Below the pieces are notes generated by a model. It searched no databases and was not told the origin of the DNA. It saw only the letters and a list, made by a program, of their open reading frames with translations. From Photobacterium sanguinicancri (GTDB lineage Bacteria; Pseudomonadota; Gammaproteobacteria; Enterobacterales; Vibrionaceae), in contig NZ_NOIF01000003.1 in NCBI RefSeq assembly GCF_002265265.1, forward strand, positions 25,852 to 89,851: a stretch of DNA of 64,000 nucleotides, in the 5' to 3' direction. Below are positions 37,646 through 54,653 of the stretch, in pieces. The first letter of the stretch is position 1; each line of letters starts with the position of its first letter. The translations under genes and the position numbers were made by a program.

Positions 37646-38830
37646 ATGATGAATACGATAAAAAAACTGTGGATGACGTTCTGGCGTCCAGCAGTACATA
37701 TTAGCCTCGGTGTATTAACACTCGGTGGCTTTGTTGCGGGTGTGATTTTCTGGGGTGGATTTAACACAGCCCTTGAGCACACCAACACGGAAGAGTTTTG
37801 TATTGGCTGTCATGAAATGCGTGACAATGTATACGTAGAATTACAGTCAACGGTTCACTGGTCGAATCATTCAGGGGTACGAGCAACGTGTCCTGATTGT
37901 CATGTACCACATAACTGGACAGATAAAATTGCACGTAAAATGCAAGCCAGTAAAGAGGTCTTTGGGGCCATTTTTGGCACGATAGACACGCGCGAAAAAT
38001 TTTTAGAAAAACGCCTTGAATTAGCGAACCATGAATGGAAACGGTTTGCCGCTAATGGTTCGATGGAATGTAAAAGCTGCCATAACTACGACAGTATGGA
38101 TTGGGATCTTATGTCCGATCGGGCTCGCTCGCAAATGAAGCAAGCGGCTGAACGTGACCAAAGCTGTATCGATTGTCATAAAGGGATTGCGCACCAATTA
38201 CCCGGGAATATGGAAGCATCTGGCGGCATGGTGGATCAATTGGTTGCCAAAGCGCAGAACACCCAATACTCCGAAGGTAATAACTACTTCAGTGTTCGTT
38301 TCCTTCCAATGTTTGAAGATGAAGCCATGACTAAAGATGGCGGTCAATTAAACCCTGCATCAGAAGTGAAAGTGGTTGCGGTAACAGATAAAGCTATTCA
38401 AGTTGAAATTAATGGTTGGCGTAAAACGAAAGGTTTTGGTCGCGTTATTAATGAAGACTTTGGTATGAATATCCCAACGGCAGCACTAAGCAAAGAAGCA
38501 GCACAGAGTGAAGGCTTAGTCGAGAAATTTGAAGAGAAAGAAGATGATCTAACAGGTCTGCCTTGGCAGCGTGTATCTGTGAAATTGTGGATGCCAAAAG
38601 AATCGATGTTAGCCAATGTTGATGAGATTTGGAGTGAAACAAAATCTGCATACAACACCAACTGTAGTGTTTGTCATACCCAGCCAGAAGAAGCGCATTT
38701 CGATGCCAATACATGGCCTGGTATGTTTAACGGTATGCTCGCGTTTGTGAATCTTGATCACGATAGTGAAGCCTTGGTTCTGAAATATCTTCAAAAACAC
38801 TCATCAGATTTTGCTGATGGTAATCACTAA
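37646..38830 (+). CDS. torC: Pentahaem c-type cytochrome TorC
   Basis: Membrane-anchored NapC/NirT-family quinol dehydrogenase that passes electrons to TorA. The 394-residue protein has an N-terminal membrane helix (about 15-38) and five CxxCH haem sites: CIGCH, CPDCH, CKSCH and CIDCH in the first 180 residues (NapC-like tetrahaem domain), and CSVCH near residue 340 in the C-terminal monohaem domain that docks to TorA and, in E. coli, also takes part in TorS signalling. The length equals E. coli TorC (390). RBS GGTAGG precedes the ATG. Confidence 0.96.
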   Translation: MMNTIKKLWMTFWRPAVHISLGVLTLGGFVAGVIFWGGFNTALEHTNTEEFCIGCHEMRDNVYVELQSTVHWSNHSGVRATCPDCHVPHNWTDKIARKMQASKEVFGAIFGTIDTREKFLEKRLELANHEWKRFAANGSMECKSCHNYDSMDWDLMSDRARSQMKQAAERDQSCIDCHKGIAHQLPGNMEASGGMVDQLVAKAQNTQYSEGNNYFSVRFLPMFEDEAMTKDGGQLNPASEVKVVAVTDKAIQVEINGWRKTKGFGRVINEDFGMNIPTAALSKEAAQSEGLVEKFEEKEDDLTGLPWQRVSVKLWMPKESMLANVDEIWSETKSAYNTNCSVCHTQPEEAHFDANTWPGMFNGMLAFVNLDHDSEALVLKYLQKHSSDFADGNH

Positions 38831-38849
38831 TGCACAGAGGGATTAAGCT

Positions 38850-41327
38850 ATGTCTCTAAGTCGACGTAATTTTTTGAAAGGGCTCGCGACGACCTCAGCT
38901 GCGTCAGTGATTGGGCCAACTTTATTGATGCAAGCCGCTCAGGCGGCAGAAGAGGTTTCGCCGTATGCTGCCGATGGTGTGTGGAAAGTATCGGGCTCTC
39001 ACTGGGGAGCATTTCGCGCAAAAATTTATAACGGTAAAGTACAAGAACTGAAAGCGCTGGAATTTGATAAATATCCAAGCGATATGCTCAAAGGTATTAA
39101 AGGGATCATCTATAGTCCATCACGGGTGCGTTACCCTATGGTACGGCTTGATTGGCTAAAGAAACACAAGTACAGCGGCGATACCCGCGGTAATAACCGT
39201 TTCATTCGAGTGACATGGGATGAAGCGTTAGATTTATTTTACCAAGAACTTGAACGAGTACAAAAAGACTACGGGCCGTGGGCGTTGTTAGCAGGGCAAA
39301 CCGGTTGGCGACAAACAGGACAGTTTCACAGTTGTACCACGCACATGCAACGTGCCGTAGGTATGCACGGTAACTTCATTAAGAAAGTAGGGGATTACTC
39401 TACAGGGGCAGGGCAAACTATTTTGCCTTACGTACTTGGGTCAACAGAGGTTTATGCACAAGGTACATCGTGGCCAGAGATCTTAGATAATACCAATGTT
39501 GTTGTGCTGTGGGCGAATGATCCTATAAAGAACACCCAAGTAGGTTGGCAGTGTGAAACACATGGTTCGTATGAGTACTATGAGCAGCTAAAAGAGAAGG
39601 TTGCCAAAGGTGAGATCAAAGTGATCTCGGTCGATCCTGTTAAATCCAAAAGCCAAAATTACTTTAACAGTGATCAGATCTATGTGAATCCTCAATCGGA
39701 TGTCGCCTTCATGCTGGCGATCGCTCATACCCTTTATAAAGAAGATTTGTACGACAAGAAATTCATCGAAACCTATGCGTTAGGCTTTGATGAGTTCATT
39801 CCTTATGTCGAAGGTAAAACTAAAGATAAAGTGGAGAAAACGCCTGAATGGGCAGAGCCTATCTGTGGTGTTAAAGCTGATGATATCCGTGAATTTGCCC
39901 GCTTGTTAGTGAAAGGGCGTACGCAACTGATATTTGGTTGGGCGATCCAGCGTCAACAACACGGTGAACAACCCTATTGGATGGGGGCAGTATTGGCGGC
40001 GATGATCGGGCAAATTGGCTTACCGGGTGGTGGCGTTTCGTATTCCCACCATTACAGCGGTGTCGGTATCCCACCAACGGGAGCATCAGGGCCTGGTGGT
40101 TTCCCTCGTAATGTCGATGAAGGCCAAAAACCTAAGTGGGACAGCACCGACTTTAAAGGGTATAGCAGTACCATCCCTGTCGCGCGCTGGATTGATGCGA
40201 TTTTAGAACCGGGCAAAGAGATCAAATATAACGGCGCTAAAGTAACCTTCCCTGACCCTAAAATGGTGGTTATTAGTGGATGTAATCCATGGCATCATCA
40301 CCAAGATCGAAACCGGATGAAAACCGCCTTCCAGAAATTACAAACTGTTGTCACCATCGAGTTTGCATGGACGGCAACCTGTCGCTTCTCAGACATCGTA
40401 TTACCCGCCTGTACCCAGTTTGAGCGTAACGATATTGACTTGTATGGAGCCTATTCTGCATCAGGTATTTTGGCGATGCACAAGCTGGTGGATCCGCTAT
40501 ATCAATCGAAAACAGATTTCCAAATCTTCACCGAACTGTGTGAACGTTTTGGTCGGGCAAAAGAATATACCCGTGGTATGAACGAAATGGAGTGGCTACA
40601 TCAGCTCTATAACGAGTGTCGTGAGGCCAACAAAGCCAAGCATAAAATGCCGGAATTTGATGAGTTCTGGAAGGAGGGCTTGTTTGAATTTGGTGAAGGG
40701 ACCAACTTTGTCCGTCACGCGGCTTTCCGTGAAGACCCAGAGATCAATCCACTAGGCACGCCTTCTGGGTTTATTGAGATCTTTAGCCGTAAGATCGACC
40801 GTTACGGTTACGAGTATTGCCAAGGGCATCCAATGTGGTTTGAAAAATCAGAGCGTTCACACGGTGGACCAAGCTCAGATAAATTCCCAATTTGGTTGCA
40901 GTCTTGTCACCCAGATCAGCGATTACACTCACAAATGTGTGAATCAGAAAAGTATCGTGAAACCTACACAGTACAAGGGCGAGAACCTGTTTATATCAAC
41001 CCTGAAGATGCCAAAGAACGCGGTATTAGTGATGGCGATATAGTGCGGGTGTATAACGATCGTGGTCAGTTACTGGCAGGGGCACGCGTATCTGATAACT
41101 ATCCTCGTGGGGTGATTCGTATTCATGAAGGGGCATGGTATGGCCCTGTGAATGAGAAAGTAGGATCGCTCGATACCTATGGCGATCCGAATACGCTGAC
41201 GCAAGATATTGGTTCGTCACAATTAGCCCAAGCGACCAGTGCCAATACTGTTGTTGTCGAGTTTGAAAAATTCAACGGTGAAGCACCGCCTGTAACCTCA
41301 TTTGGTGGGCCGATATATGTCAGCTGA
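38850..41327 (+). CDS. torA: Trimethylamine N-oxide reductase TorA
   Basis: Periplasmic molybdoenzyme that reduces TMAO to trimethylamine in anaerobic respiration. The 825-residue precursor has a Tat signal (SRRNFLKG at 4-11, cleavage expected after MQAAQA at about 32). The molybdenum-binding serine is Ser184 in [12 protein letters not shown]. Other DMSO-reductase-family motifs follow: [43 protein letters not shown] and, near the C-terminus, [20 protein letters not shown]. It starts 19 bp after torC. The chaperone gene torD is not adjacent. DMSO reductase is the main alternative, but the TorC partner settles the call. Confidence 0.96.
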   Translation: MSLSRRNFLKGLATTSAASVIGPTLLMQAAQAAEEVSPYAADGVWKVSGSHWGAFRAKIYNGKVQELKALEFDKYPSDMLKGIKGIIYSPSRVRYPMVRLDWLKKHKYSGDTRGNNRFIRVTWDEALDLFYQELERVQKDYGPWALLAGQTGWRQTGQFHSCTTHMQRAVGMHGNFIKKVGDYSTGAGQTILPYVLGSTEVYAQGTSWPEILDNTNVVVLWANDPIKNTQVGWQCETHGSYEYYEQLKEKVAKGEIKVISVDPVKSKSQNYFNSDQIYVNPQSDVAFMLAIAHTLYKEDLYDKKFIETYALGFDEFIPYVEGKTKDKVEKTPEWAEPICGVKADDIREFARLLVKGRTQLIFGWAIQRQQHGEQPYWMGAVLAAMIGQIGLPGGGVSYSHHYSGVGIPPTGASGPGGFPRNVDEGQKPKWDSTDFKGYSSTIPVARWIDAILEPGKEIKYNGAKVTFPDPKMVVISGCNPWHHHQDRNRMKTAFQKLQTVVTIEFAWTATCRFSDIVLPACTQFERNDIDLYGAYSASGILAMHKLVDPLYQSKTDFQIFTELCERFGRAKEYTRGMNEMEWLHQLYNECREANKAKHKMPEFDEFWKEGLFEFGEGTNFVRHAAFREDPEINPLGTPSGFIEIFSRKIDRYGYEYCQGHPMWFEKSERSHGGPSSDKFPIWLQSCHPDQRLHSQMCESEKYRETYTVQGREPVYINPEDAKERGISDGDIVRVYNDRGQLLAGARVSDNYPRGVIRIHEGAWYGPVNEKVGSLDTYGDPNTLTQDIGSSQLAQATSANTVVVEFEKFNGEAPPVTSFGGPIYVS

Positions 41328-41347
41328 TGTTCTAAGTTATCAATAAT

Positions 41348-41374
41348 AAAAGGAGCGTATTAACGCTCCTTTTT
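41348..41374 (+). terminator. Terminator of torECA
   Basis: AGGAGCGT-ATTA-ACGCTCCT with flanking AAA/TTT extending the stem and a run of five Ts. Confidence 0.93.
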
Positions 41375-41464
41375 GATTTTTAACGTTTTAGCTTACTTCT
41401 ACCGCTTTGACCCTAAAGAACATGGCATAGAGTGAGTTGGTTTATTACGTTGCCTTCAGAAAAT

Positions 41465-41495
41465 AAAAAAGGATGGTGTAGTCACCATCCTTTTT
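41465..41495 (-). terminator. Terminator of the ebg operon
   Basis: GGATGGTG-TAGT-CACCATCC flanked by As and Ts on both sides, 41 bp beyond the ygjI stop on the minus strand. Symmetrical, so it can work in both directions. Confidence 0.9.
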
Positions 41496-41535
41496 ACTTT
41501 TTATGTTGATCTGGGCGCGATAGGTTTAGCAGTGA

Positions 41536-43077
<1,542 letters not shown>

Positions 43078-43092
43078 TTATTCCGGTTTTTA

Positions 43093-46680
<3,588 letters not shown>

Positions 46681-46785
46681 TTATATACCGATGTACTTTT
46701 CAAATACCTTAGAAGGAAAGCTTTAAGGGACGAAAAGTGAGCTTCAAAATGTGTGGAGCGTTTGCTCCTTAACTGAGGAAAGATA

Positions 46786-46829
46786 TTAGTAAAACTTTTA
46801 CTAAAATAAATTAGTGAAAACGTTTTACT
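46786..46829 (-). promoter_or_regulatory. Tandem LacI-family operators and promoter region of ebgACygjI
   Basis: TTAGTAAAACTTTTACTAA (46786-46804) is a perfect palindrome with 9-bp arms around one base. AGTGAAAACGTTTTACT (46813-46829) is a related, imperfect copy about 26 bp upstream. On the minus strand the first palindrome runs into TAATAT (about 46783-46788), a good -10 box, so binding would block transcription. EbgR is the obvious ligand. GGAGC / GCTCC (46755-46768) forms a small hairpin in the leader. Confidence 0.75.
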
Positions 46830-46830
46830 T

Positions 46831-47022
46831 TAAGTGGGTCACGAAAATTGAGCAGATTTCAGCGCGTGATGTGATCTGGCTAAAGAAAACGGTTGCGTTG
46901 CACTGGGGGTATACTTTTGATGCTGAGAGGGAATTCCCAGGGGCGTTTACACAGGTTTGCTATGAGAAAGGGCTAACTTAAGATTTTGGCGGTATACAGG
47001 TGCTATGTTTGCTCGTAATAAA
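46831..47022. other. ebgA-ebgR intergenic remainder
   Basis: About 190 bp without a gene. TGTGATCTGG (46873-46882) has a CRP half site and CGTTTACAC (46944-46952) resembles half of a GalR-type operator; neither is complete. No other structure was recognised. Confidence 0.3.
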
Positions 47023-47048
47023 TAAAAAGGCACTATAATCAGCGCCTT
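47023..47048 (-). terminator. Terminator of ebgR
   Basis: On the minus strand AAGGCGCT / AGTGCCTT (one G-U pair, six-base loop) followed by TTTTTATTT, 29 bp beyond the ebgR stop codon. Confidence 0.85.
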
Positions 47049-47077
47049 GTACTCTTACCTGACTGTTTCCATCGCCG

Positions 47078-48088
<1,011 letters not shown>

Positions 48089-48298
48089 TCAGATTTATAT
48101 CTAGATTGTCTATCTTAAAGCATGTTACAGCGCCTGCACGACTTTTTAGTAAAAAAATATTAATTTTAAGATATCGATAACATATCGCGATTAAGTGCTA
48201 AATCATTGATAAATAATGAAGTGATTAAAGTGCGCTCTTAAAGGGATAAGATTCTACTGTGTTTGTAACCCTATAAAGTAGGTCAAAATACGTAATAT

Positions 48299-48333
48299 AT
48301 GGAAACGTTTACACAAGTGTGTAATTGATCACG
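48299..48333 (+). promoter_or_regulatory. GalR-type operator and CRP-like site upstream of galE
   Basis: ATGGAAACGTTTACAC (48299-48314) fits the GalR/GalS consensus GTGKAANCGNTTNCAC read from the minus strand at 14 of 16 positions. Four bases later TGTGTAATTGATCACG (48318-48333) fits the CRP consensus TGTGA-N6-TCACA with one change in each half. The galE start is 84 bp downstream. The rest of the 356-bp gap between ebgR and galE holds AT-rich DNA and presumably both promoters. Confidence 0.7.
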
Positions 48334-48417
48334 GAATCATACGACCAATGATTGTTAGACTCTCGATCAGACAAAATAGCGACCTGAATAAGGTTGGACA
48401 AAAGAGAGAGGCGGATT

Positions 48418-49428
48418 GTGAAAGTATTGGTAACTGGCGGGATGGGCTACATAGGCTCCCATACTTGTGTACAAATGATTGAAGCGGGTATTGAGCCTGT
48501 CATTATCGATAACTTATCCAATGCGAAGTCAGAAGTTCTTCAGCGTATTGAAGCGATTACAGGTACTAAGCCTGCATTTCATCAAGGTGATATTCGTGAT
48601 GAGACTTTTCTTGATTCAATCTTTGCGCAGCACGATATCCATGCGGTTATTCATTTTGCGGGTTTAAAGGCCGTGGGTGAGTCAGTGGAAAAGCCACTGG
48701 AATATTTTGACAATAACGTCAATGGCTCGTTAGTACTTGCACGTTCAATGCGAAAAGCGGGTGTGAAAAGTATCGTATTTAGCTCTTCTGCAACGGTCTA
48801 CGGCGATCCTCAAGTGGTGCCGATTACTGAAGATTCCCCGACAGGTGCAACCACTAATCCTTATGGGCGCAGTAAGTACATGGTAGAGCAATGTTTCTCT
48901 GATTTATTCACTGCTGAAAATGATTGGAGCATCACGCTACTTCGCTACTTTAACCCTGTCGGTGCTCACCCATCAGGCACCATGGGGGAAGACCCTCAAG
49001 GTATTCCTAATAACTTAATGCCGTTTATTGCCCAAGTCGCTGTCGGGCGCCGTGATCAGCTTTCTGTCTTTGGCGATGATTACAACACACCCGATGGTAC
49101 TGGGGTTCGTGATTATATCCACGTTATGGATTTAGCGGATGGTCATATTGCGGCACTAAAAGCCGTGGGTGAAAAATCAGGTTTACACATCTACAACCTA
49201 GGTACTGGCACTGGTACCAGCGTATTAGAAATGGTGAATGCTTTTGGCGATGCTTGCCTCAAAGTAATTCCGTATAAAATTTGTCCACGCCGTGCGGGTG
49301 ATATTGCTGAATGCTGGGCTGATACTCAAAAAGCACAACAAGAGCTGAACTGGCAAGCAACACGTACCGTCGCAGAAATGACAGCCGACACATGGCGCTG
49401 GCAATCAAACAACCCTCAAGGCTATTAA
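48418..49428 (+). CDS. galE: UDP-glucose 4-epimerase
   Basis: Interconverts UDP-galactose and UDP-glucose. The 336-residue SDR enzyme has the NAD motif [10 protein letters not shown] (about 7-16), the Ser in [10 protein letters not shown] (about 122) and YxxxK in [11 protein letters not shown] (about 148-152). The start is GTG at 48418, preceded by AGAGAGAGGCGG; an upstream TTG is unlikely because the family begins MKVLVTGG. First gene of the gal operon; galT follows 14 bp later. Confidence 0.96.
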   Translation: MKVLVTGGMGYIGSHTCVQMIEAGIEPVIIDNLSNAKSEVLQRIEAITGTKPAFHQGDIRDETFLDSIFAQHDIHAVIHFAGLKAVGESVEKPLEYFDNNVNGSLVLARSMRKAGVKSIVFSSSATVYGDPQVVPITEDSPTGATTNPYGRSKYMVEQCFSDLFTAENDWSITLLRYFNPVGAHPSGTMGEDPQGIPNNLMPFIAQVAVGRRDQLSVFGDDYNTPDGTGVRDYIHVMDLADGHIAALKAVGEKSGLHIYNLGTGTGTSVLEMVNAFGDACLKVIPYKICPRRAGDIAECWADTQKAQQELNWQATRTVAEMTADTWRWQSNNPQGY

Positions 49429-49442
49429 GAGTGAGTAGAACA

Positions 49443-50498
49443 ATGTCGAACAATAAATTTAATCCAGTTGATCACCCTCACCGTCGTTATAACCCGCTGA
49501 CAGGGCAATGGATACTTGTGTCACCGCATCGCGCGAAACGTCCGTGGAGCGGGCAAGATGAGAAACCATCAACCGCACTGTTACCAAGCTTTGATGGTGA
49601 GTGTTTCTTGTGTCCGACTAATACCCGAATTTCAGGTGATAAAAATCCTGATTATCAAGGGACTTATGTCTTTGGTAATGACTTTGCCGCTTTGATGCCT
49701 GATTCACCAGACGCGCCAGAATCGGATAATCCGTTATTTAAAACTCAGGGTGTGCGTGGTCTTAGCCGTGTGATTTGTTTCTCTCCCGACCATAGTAAGA
49801 CATTACCAGAGTTGCCTGTTGATAAGATTCGCGGAGTCATCGAGACTTGGAACGATCAAATCGAAGAGCTTGGTAAAGATTATATTTGGGTGCAAGCGTT
49901 TGAGAATAAAGGCGAGACTATGGGGTGTTCGCAGCCGCACCCACACGGACAGGTTTGGGCAAATAGCTTCTTACCCAACGAAATTGAACGTAAAGATAAG
50001 CACTTAAAAGAATACTACGATCAGCAAGGCACTAATTTGCTGGTGGATTATGTACAAGCCGAAATGAAAGATGGCTCACGCACTGTGGTGGAGACAGAAC
50101 ATTGGATTGCGGTTGTGCCTTATTGGGCCGCTTGGCCTTTTGAAACCATGCTGTTGCCAAAAACACACATCCGTCGAATGAGCGAATTGAGCGATGAACA
50201 GCGTGATGATTTGTCTGTGGCAATTAAAAAATTAACTAGCCGCTATGACAACTTATTTGAGTGTTCTTTCCCTTATTCGATGGGGTGGCATTACGCACCA
50301 TTTTTTGAGGCGGACGAAGAAACTAAACATTGGCAATTACATGCTTTGTTCTATCCGCCCCTACTGCGTAGTGCAAGTGTGCGTAAGTTCATGGTCGGCT
50401 ATGAAATGTTGGCAGAAAGTCAGCGTGACTTAACAGCAGAGCAAGCGGCACAACGCCTTCGGGACTTGAGCGACATTCATTATAAAGAGCAGTGCTAA
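49443..50498 (+). CDS. galT: Galactose-1-phosphate uridylyltransferase
   Basis: Transfers UMP from UDP-glucose to galactose-1-phosphate. The 351-residue HIT-superfamily protein starts [21 protein letters not shown], has zinc-binding cysteines in CFLCPTN (about 52-55), a second metal region around [12 protein letters not shown] with the nucleophilic His in HPHGQ (about 166), and ends DIHYKEQC. An upstream ATG at 49392 lies within galE and is rejected. Second gene of galETKM. Confidence 0.97.
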   Translation: MSNNKFNPVDHPHRRYNPLTGQWILVSPHRAKRPWSGQDEKPSTALLPSFDGECFLCPTNTRISGDKNPDYQGTYVFGNDFAALMPDSPDAPESDNPLFKTQGVRGLSRVICFSPDHSKTLPELPVDKIRGVIETWNDQIEELGKDYIWVQAFENKGETMGCSQPHPHGQVWANSFLPNEIERKDKHLKEYYDQQGTNLLVDYVQAEMKDGSRTVVETEHWIAVVPYWAAWPFETMLLPKTHIRRMSELSDEQRDDLSVAIKKLTSRYDNLFECSFPYSMGWHYAPFFEADEETKHWQLHALFYPPLLRSASVRKFMVGYEMLAESQRDLTAEQAAQRLRDLSDIHYKEQC

Positions 50499-50594
50499 TC
50501 AGCTTTATCGTACTTCTTCACGTTAATCCATATATTAAGCCGCCGCTCGTGAACAGAGCGGCAGAGCGCATACATTATTTTTGAGAGTTAGGTT

Positions 50595-51755
50595 ATGACT
50601 GATTTAATCCACAATGTGAAAGCATCTTTCGAGCAAGTTTTAGGCTATGCACCGAGTCATATTATTCAAGCGCCAGGTCGTGTGAATCTGATTGGTGAGC
50701 ATACTGATTACAATGACGGTTTTGTATTGCCTTGCGCGATTAATTACCAAACGGTGGTAGCCGCGGCTAAGCGCGAAGATAACCTTGTCCGTGTGGTTTC
50801 CGTTGATTATGGCAATGCGGTCGATGAGTTTGACCTAACCCAAGACATTAGCTTCCAACAAGACAAGATGTGGGCGAACTATATCCGTGGTGTGGTGAAA
50901 TGCTTGATGGAGCGCGGTTTTACCTTCTCGGGTGCTGACATTTCTGTGAGTGGCAACGTTCCGCAAGGTGCTGGATTAAGTTCATCAGCAGCACTGGAAG
51001 TGGTCATTGGTCAAACATTTAAAGTGCTTTATAACCTAGAGATCAGTCAAGCAGAAGTTGCGCTAAATGGCCAGCAAGCGGAAAACGAATTTGTGGGTTG
51101 TAACTGCGGCATCATGGATCAGCTAATTTCGGCAGAGGGGCGTGAGAATCACGCGTTATTAATTGATTGTCGCAGCCTAGAAACGGTACCTGTTTCAATG
51201 CCTGAAGATATGTCGGTTGTGATTATCAATTCGAACAAGAAGCGTGGCTTAGTTGATAGTGAATACAATACGCGTCGCGCGCAGTGTGAAGAAGCGGCCC
51301 GTATCTTCGGTGTACCAGCACTGCGTGATGTTTCAATCGAAGCGTTTGAAGCAAAAGCTGCTGAACTTGATGAAATGGTCGCTAAACGTGCGCGTCATGT
51401 GATCACTGAAAACGACCGAACAGAGCGTGCAGCAAGAGCCCTGATTGCTCACGATATGAAATTGATGGGTGAGTTGATGGCGCAATCTCATGCTTCAATG
51501 CGTGATGATTTTGAAATCACAGTATTTGAAGTGGATACCTTGGTAGACATGGTTAAAAACGTGATTGGCGATAAAGGTGGCGTGCGCATGACGGGGGGTG
51601 GTTTTGGTGGCTGTATTGTCGCGCTTGTTCCACCTGCATTAGTTGATGAAGTAACAGCGGCTGTTGAAGCTAATTATGAAGCAAAAACAGGCTTGAAAGC
51701 ATCGATTTATGTTTGCCAAGCAAAAGACGGTGCAAGTCTTGTTGAATACCTTTAA
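50595..51755 (+). CDS. galK: Galactokinase
   Basis: Phosphorylates galactose at C1. The 386-residue GHMP kinase has the galactokinase signature [15 protein letters not shown] (about 28-42), the ATP loop [14 protein letters not shown] (about 120-133), [13 protein letters not shown] with the catalytic Asp (about 175) and [12 protein letters not shown] near the C-terminus. A 96-bp gap after galT contains a small inverted repeat (CGCCGCTC / GAGCGGC, around 50542-50561) that could protect the message or mark partial termination. Confidence 0.97.
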   Translation: MTDLIHNVKASFEQVLGYAPSHIIQAPGRVNLIGEHTDYNDGFVLPCAINYQTVVAAAKREDNLVRVVSVDYGNAVDEFDLTQDISFQQDKMWANYIRGVVKCLMERGFTFSGADISVSGNVPQGAGLSSSAALEVVIGQTFKVLYNLEISQAEVALNGQQAENEFVGCNCGIMDQLISAEGRENHALLIDCRSLETVPVSMPEDMSVVIINSNKKRGLVDSEYNTRRAQCEEAARIFGVPALRDVSIEAFEAKAAELDEMVAKRARHVITENDRTERAARALIAHDMKLMGELMAQSHASMRDDFEITVFEVDTLVDMVKNVIGDKGGVRMTGGGFGGCIVALVPPALVDEVTAAVEANYEAKTGLKASIYVCQAKDGASLVEYL

Positions 51756-51771
51756 TGAGGGGAAAAACATC

Positions 51772-52890
51772 ATGCAGTCTCCCTTAGCTAAAAAAGCAGA
51801 ACGCAACAAGCATTCTGATGGAAATGGGCTAGTCGAAACTGACATAGTCAAAACAATGAGTTCGCAGAGCGCCTTTGATGGGCAGCCTGCATATTTGGTG
51901 GAATTAACCAATCAAGCTGGTATGCATGTAACCCTAATGGATATCGGCGCGACATGGTTAAGTTGTCGCTTACCATTGGCAAGCGGTGAGCTGAGGGAAG
52001 TGCTCCTTGGTATGGGGACCATGGATGACTTTATGCGTCAAACCAGTTACATGGGTGTAACGGTAGGGCGCTACGCAAACCGTATTGCCAATGGATCTTT
52101 TTCCATTGATAACAAAAAATACCGAGTTTCTACTAATCAGGCAGGAAACTGTTTGCACGGCGGAGCTGCTGGGTTAGATAAAGTCCGTTGGAACATTGTC
52201 GAGCAAAGTCAGCAGCATGTGGTCTTCTCAACGGTTTCATCAGATGGTGACCAAGGCTTTCCCGGCGAACTTACCGTTAGTGTTACTTATTCTCTGACTG
52301 AGCAGCACGGCGTTACAATAAGCTATGAAGCTACAACCACCCGTGCGACACCTTGTAACTTGACTAACCATGCTTACTTTAATTTAGCTGGGGCCGCCAC
52401 TGGAACGCGTTGCCATCAGCACAGGGTGAAAATTGCTGCCAGTCAATATTTACCAACAACAGATAAAGGTATTCCATTAGGTGAATTGGCGGATGTAGAG
52501 GGCAGTAGCTTTGATTTTCGTGATGGTAAAGTGCTCGCCAACGATTGGATGGCAGATCAGCAGCAACGAATGGCGAAAGGCTATGATCATAGCTTCTTAT
52601 TCCCAGCTGAGCGCGAAACTTATTTACCTGTTGCGGAAGTGATTAGCCCTGATAATAAAGTACGATTGAATGTTATTACTAATAAACCGGCAATGCAGTT
52701 GTATACAGGAAACTGGCTAGCGGGTACGCCGAAACGAGAAGGTGGTGAGTACCGTGATTTTGCTGGACTGGCGTTAGAAACCCAGTTTTTACCTGACTCG
52801 CCAAATCATCCTGAATGGCCTCAGCCAGCCTGTATTTTAAGGCCGAAAGAAACCTATCAGTACTTCACGACTTACCAGTTTGAATGCTAG
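51772..52890 (+). CDS. galM: Galactose mutarotase
   Basis: Interconverts alpha- and beta-galactose, needed because beta-galactosidase releases the beta form and GalK uses the alpha form. The 372-residue aldose epimerase has VGRYANRIANG (about 80-90), CLHGGAAGLDKV with a substrate His, TNHAYFNLAG with the catalytic His (about 196), and LALETQFLPDSPNHPEWP with the catalytic Glu (about 330). The N-terminal 35 residues are a polar extension compared with E. coli GalM. GAGGGG lies nine bases before the ATG. Confidence 0.95.
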   Translation: MQSPLAKKAERNKHSDGNGLVETDIVKTMSSQSAFDGQPAYLVELTNQAGMHVTLMDIGATWLSCRLPLASGELREVLLGMGTMDDFMRQTSYMGVTVGRYANRIANGSFSIDNKKYRVSTNQAGNCLHGGAAGLDKVRWNIVEQSQQHVVFSTVSSDGDQGFPGELTVSVTYSLTEQHGVTISYEATTTRATPCNLTNHAYFNLAGAATGTRCHQHRVKIAASQYLPTTDKGIPLGELADVEGSSFDFRDGKVLANDWMADQQQRMAKGYDHSFLFPAERETYLPVAEVISPDNKVRLNVITNKPAMQLYTGNWLAGTPKREGGEYRDFAGLALETQFLPDSPNHPEWPQPACILRPKETYQYFTTYQFEC

Positions 52891-52955
52891 CGAATTAAGT
52901 ACTCTCGGTTTGCATCGTGAGCTTCCTTGCTAACTAATATTAATGATTCCCCTAA

Positions 52956-52990
52956 AAAAGCTCAGTATGAATTGTTCATGCTGAGCTTTT
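52956..52990. terminator. Terminator between galM and galR
   Basis: AAAAGCTCAG / CTGAGCTTTT, extended by further imperfect pairs towards a short loop, with T-tract on the plus strand and A-tract on the left. It serves the convergent galM and galR. Confidence 0.9.
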
Positions 52991-53033
52991 CTTTTTTATT
53001 TTCTAATTTTATCTGATGGCTCCACCGCGTTAT

Positions 53034-54032
53034 TTAACGGCGTTCAACTGAATCTCGACGAACAAGCGTCGGCGAGAAAATAATGGTTTCGGGTTCTCTG
53101 TTTTCTTTTTTAGCCAGAGAAAGGGCGAGTTGCGCTGCTTTTTCTGCCATCATCTGAATCGGATAACGGACTGTCGTTAGGCGAGGTTGGATGTATTTGG
53201 CGATTAGACCATCATCGAAGCCCATCATTGAAACTTGGCGAGGCACAGCGATGCCATTTTCATCAAGTACAGACAGTGCACCAGCGGCCATGTAGTCGTT
53301 GTAAGCAACGACGCCAGTAATGTCGAGTGACTTACTTAGCAGGTTAGTCATGGCTATTTCGCCACCGTCACTGTTTGGCTCTCCGTATTCAATATAGCTG
53401 TGAGGTAACGTTATTTGGTTATCGGAAAGTGCGGCTAAATAGCCTTTTACTCGCTCATCGGCATCTTCAATTTTGTGGTTAGATGCAAGACAAGCGATTT
53501 TCGTGTGGCCCTGACGGATAAGGAATTCGGTCGCTAAGTAGGCGCCTTTATAGTTGTCTAATGAAATACAGCGATCAGCCAATTCAGGAATATGACGATT
53601 AATGATCACCATGCTTTTTACTTCTTGGGCATAGGCGATGAGCTCTTGATCTGAAAGACCTTTAGCGTGGATCACTAATGCATCGCAGCGGCTATTGATC
53701 AGTAAATCTAAAGCGCAGCGCTCCTTTTCAGCATCGTGATAGCCGTTACCGATCAGAATATGCTTGTTGTCTTGATGAGCAACAGTGTCTACTGCTTTAA
53801 TCAAGGTGCCGAAAAAAGGATCGGACACATCACCGACAAGCACGCCGACAGTATTGGTACTTTGACTAACAAGCGCTTTAGCTGCAGCGTTAGGGCGGTA
53901 GCCGAGTTTTGCCATCGCTTTTGTCACAGATTCGACCGATGCTTTACTGGCTTTCGGTGATTTGTTGATGACACGAGAAACAGTAGCAATAGAGACTTCT
54001 GCTTCTTTTGCGACATCTTTAATGGTAGCCAT
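53034..54032 (-). CDS. galR: LacI-family repressor GalR
   Basis: A 332-residue repressor. Helix-turn-helix MATIKDVAKEAEVSIATVSR (1-20) with the VINKSPKAS and GYRPNAAAKAL hinge is nearly the same as E. coli GalR, so the operator should be similar. The effector domain has GDVSDPFFGTLIKAV, NGYHDAEKER, INRHIPEL, GYNDYM-like AYNDYMAAGAL and GFDDGLIAKYIQPRLTTVRYP. It lies convergent with the gal operon it is expected to control; GalS is the alternative name. Confidence 0.93.
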   Translation of the reverse strand: MATIKDVAKEAEVSIATVSRVINKSPKASKASVESVTKAMAKLGYRPNAAAKALVSQSTNTVGVLVGDVSDPFFGTLIKAVDTVAHQDNKHILIGNGYHDAEKERCALDLLINSRCDALVIHAKGLSDQELIAYAQEVKSMVIINRHIPELADRCISLDNYKGAYLATEFLIRQGHTKIACLASNHKIEDADERVKGYLAALSDNQITLPHSYIEYGEPNSDGGEIAMTNLLSKSLDITGVVAYNDYMAAGALSVLDENGIAVPRQVSMMGFDDGLIAKYIQPRLTTVRYPIQMMAEKAAQLALSLAKKENREPETIIFSPTLVRRDSVERR

Positions 54033-54154
54033 GTATTACCTCTTTTCTTAACTATCAGCTATTTAACACTTGATGTGAAAATAACGCAATCAAGACTATG
54101 ATCGGTTACTCAAAATGGGATCTTTACCGTTTGTATTATAAACGATTGCTGATA

Positions 54155-54170
54155 GTGTAAACGTTGTCTT
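54155..54170 (-). promoter_or_regulatory. Possible GalR operator upstream of galR
   Basis: GTGTAAACGTTGTCTT matches the left eleven bases of the GalR consensus and fails in the right half. It lies about 120 bp before galR and 30 bp before the divergent tRNA-binding gene, so it could allow autoregulation. TTTACTAAAATTTTACTA right after it also resembles LacI-family half sites. Confidence 0.45.
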
Positions 54171-54177
54171 TTACTAA

Positions 54178-54531
<354 letters not shown>

Positions 54532-54568
54532 GTTGTTGTCAATTCGTCATATAGGCTCGTGTTAAATG

Positions 54569-54604
54569 AAAACGCAGTACTTGTATTAGTACTGCGTTTT
54601 TTCT
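54569..54604. terminator. Strong bidirectional terminator
   Basis: Perfect 12-bp stem AAAACGCAGTAC / GTACTGCGTTTT with an eight-base loop and Ts following, between the convergent tRNA-binding gene and the first PEP-CTERM gene. Confidence 0.95.
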
Positions 54605-54653
54605 TGTCTTATTCTCTTTTGGTACTGGTTGTTTGGTATATTCTTTTTAGTAT

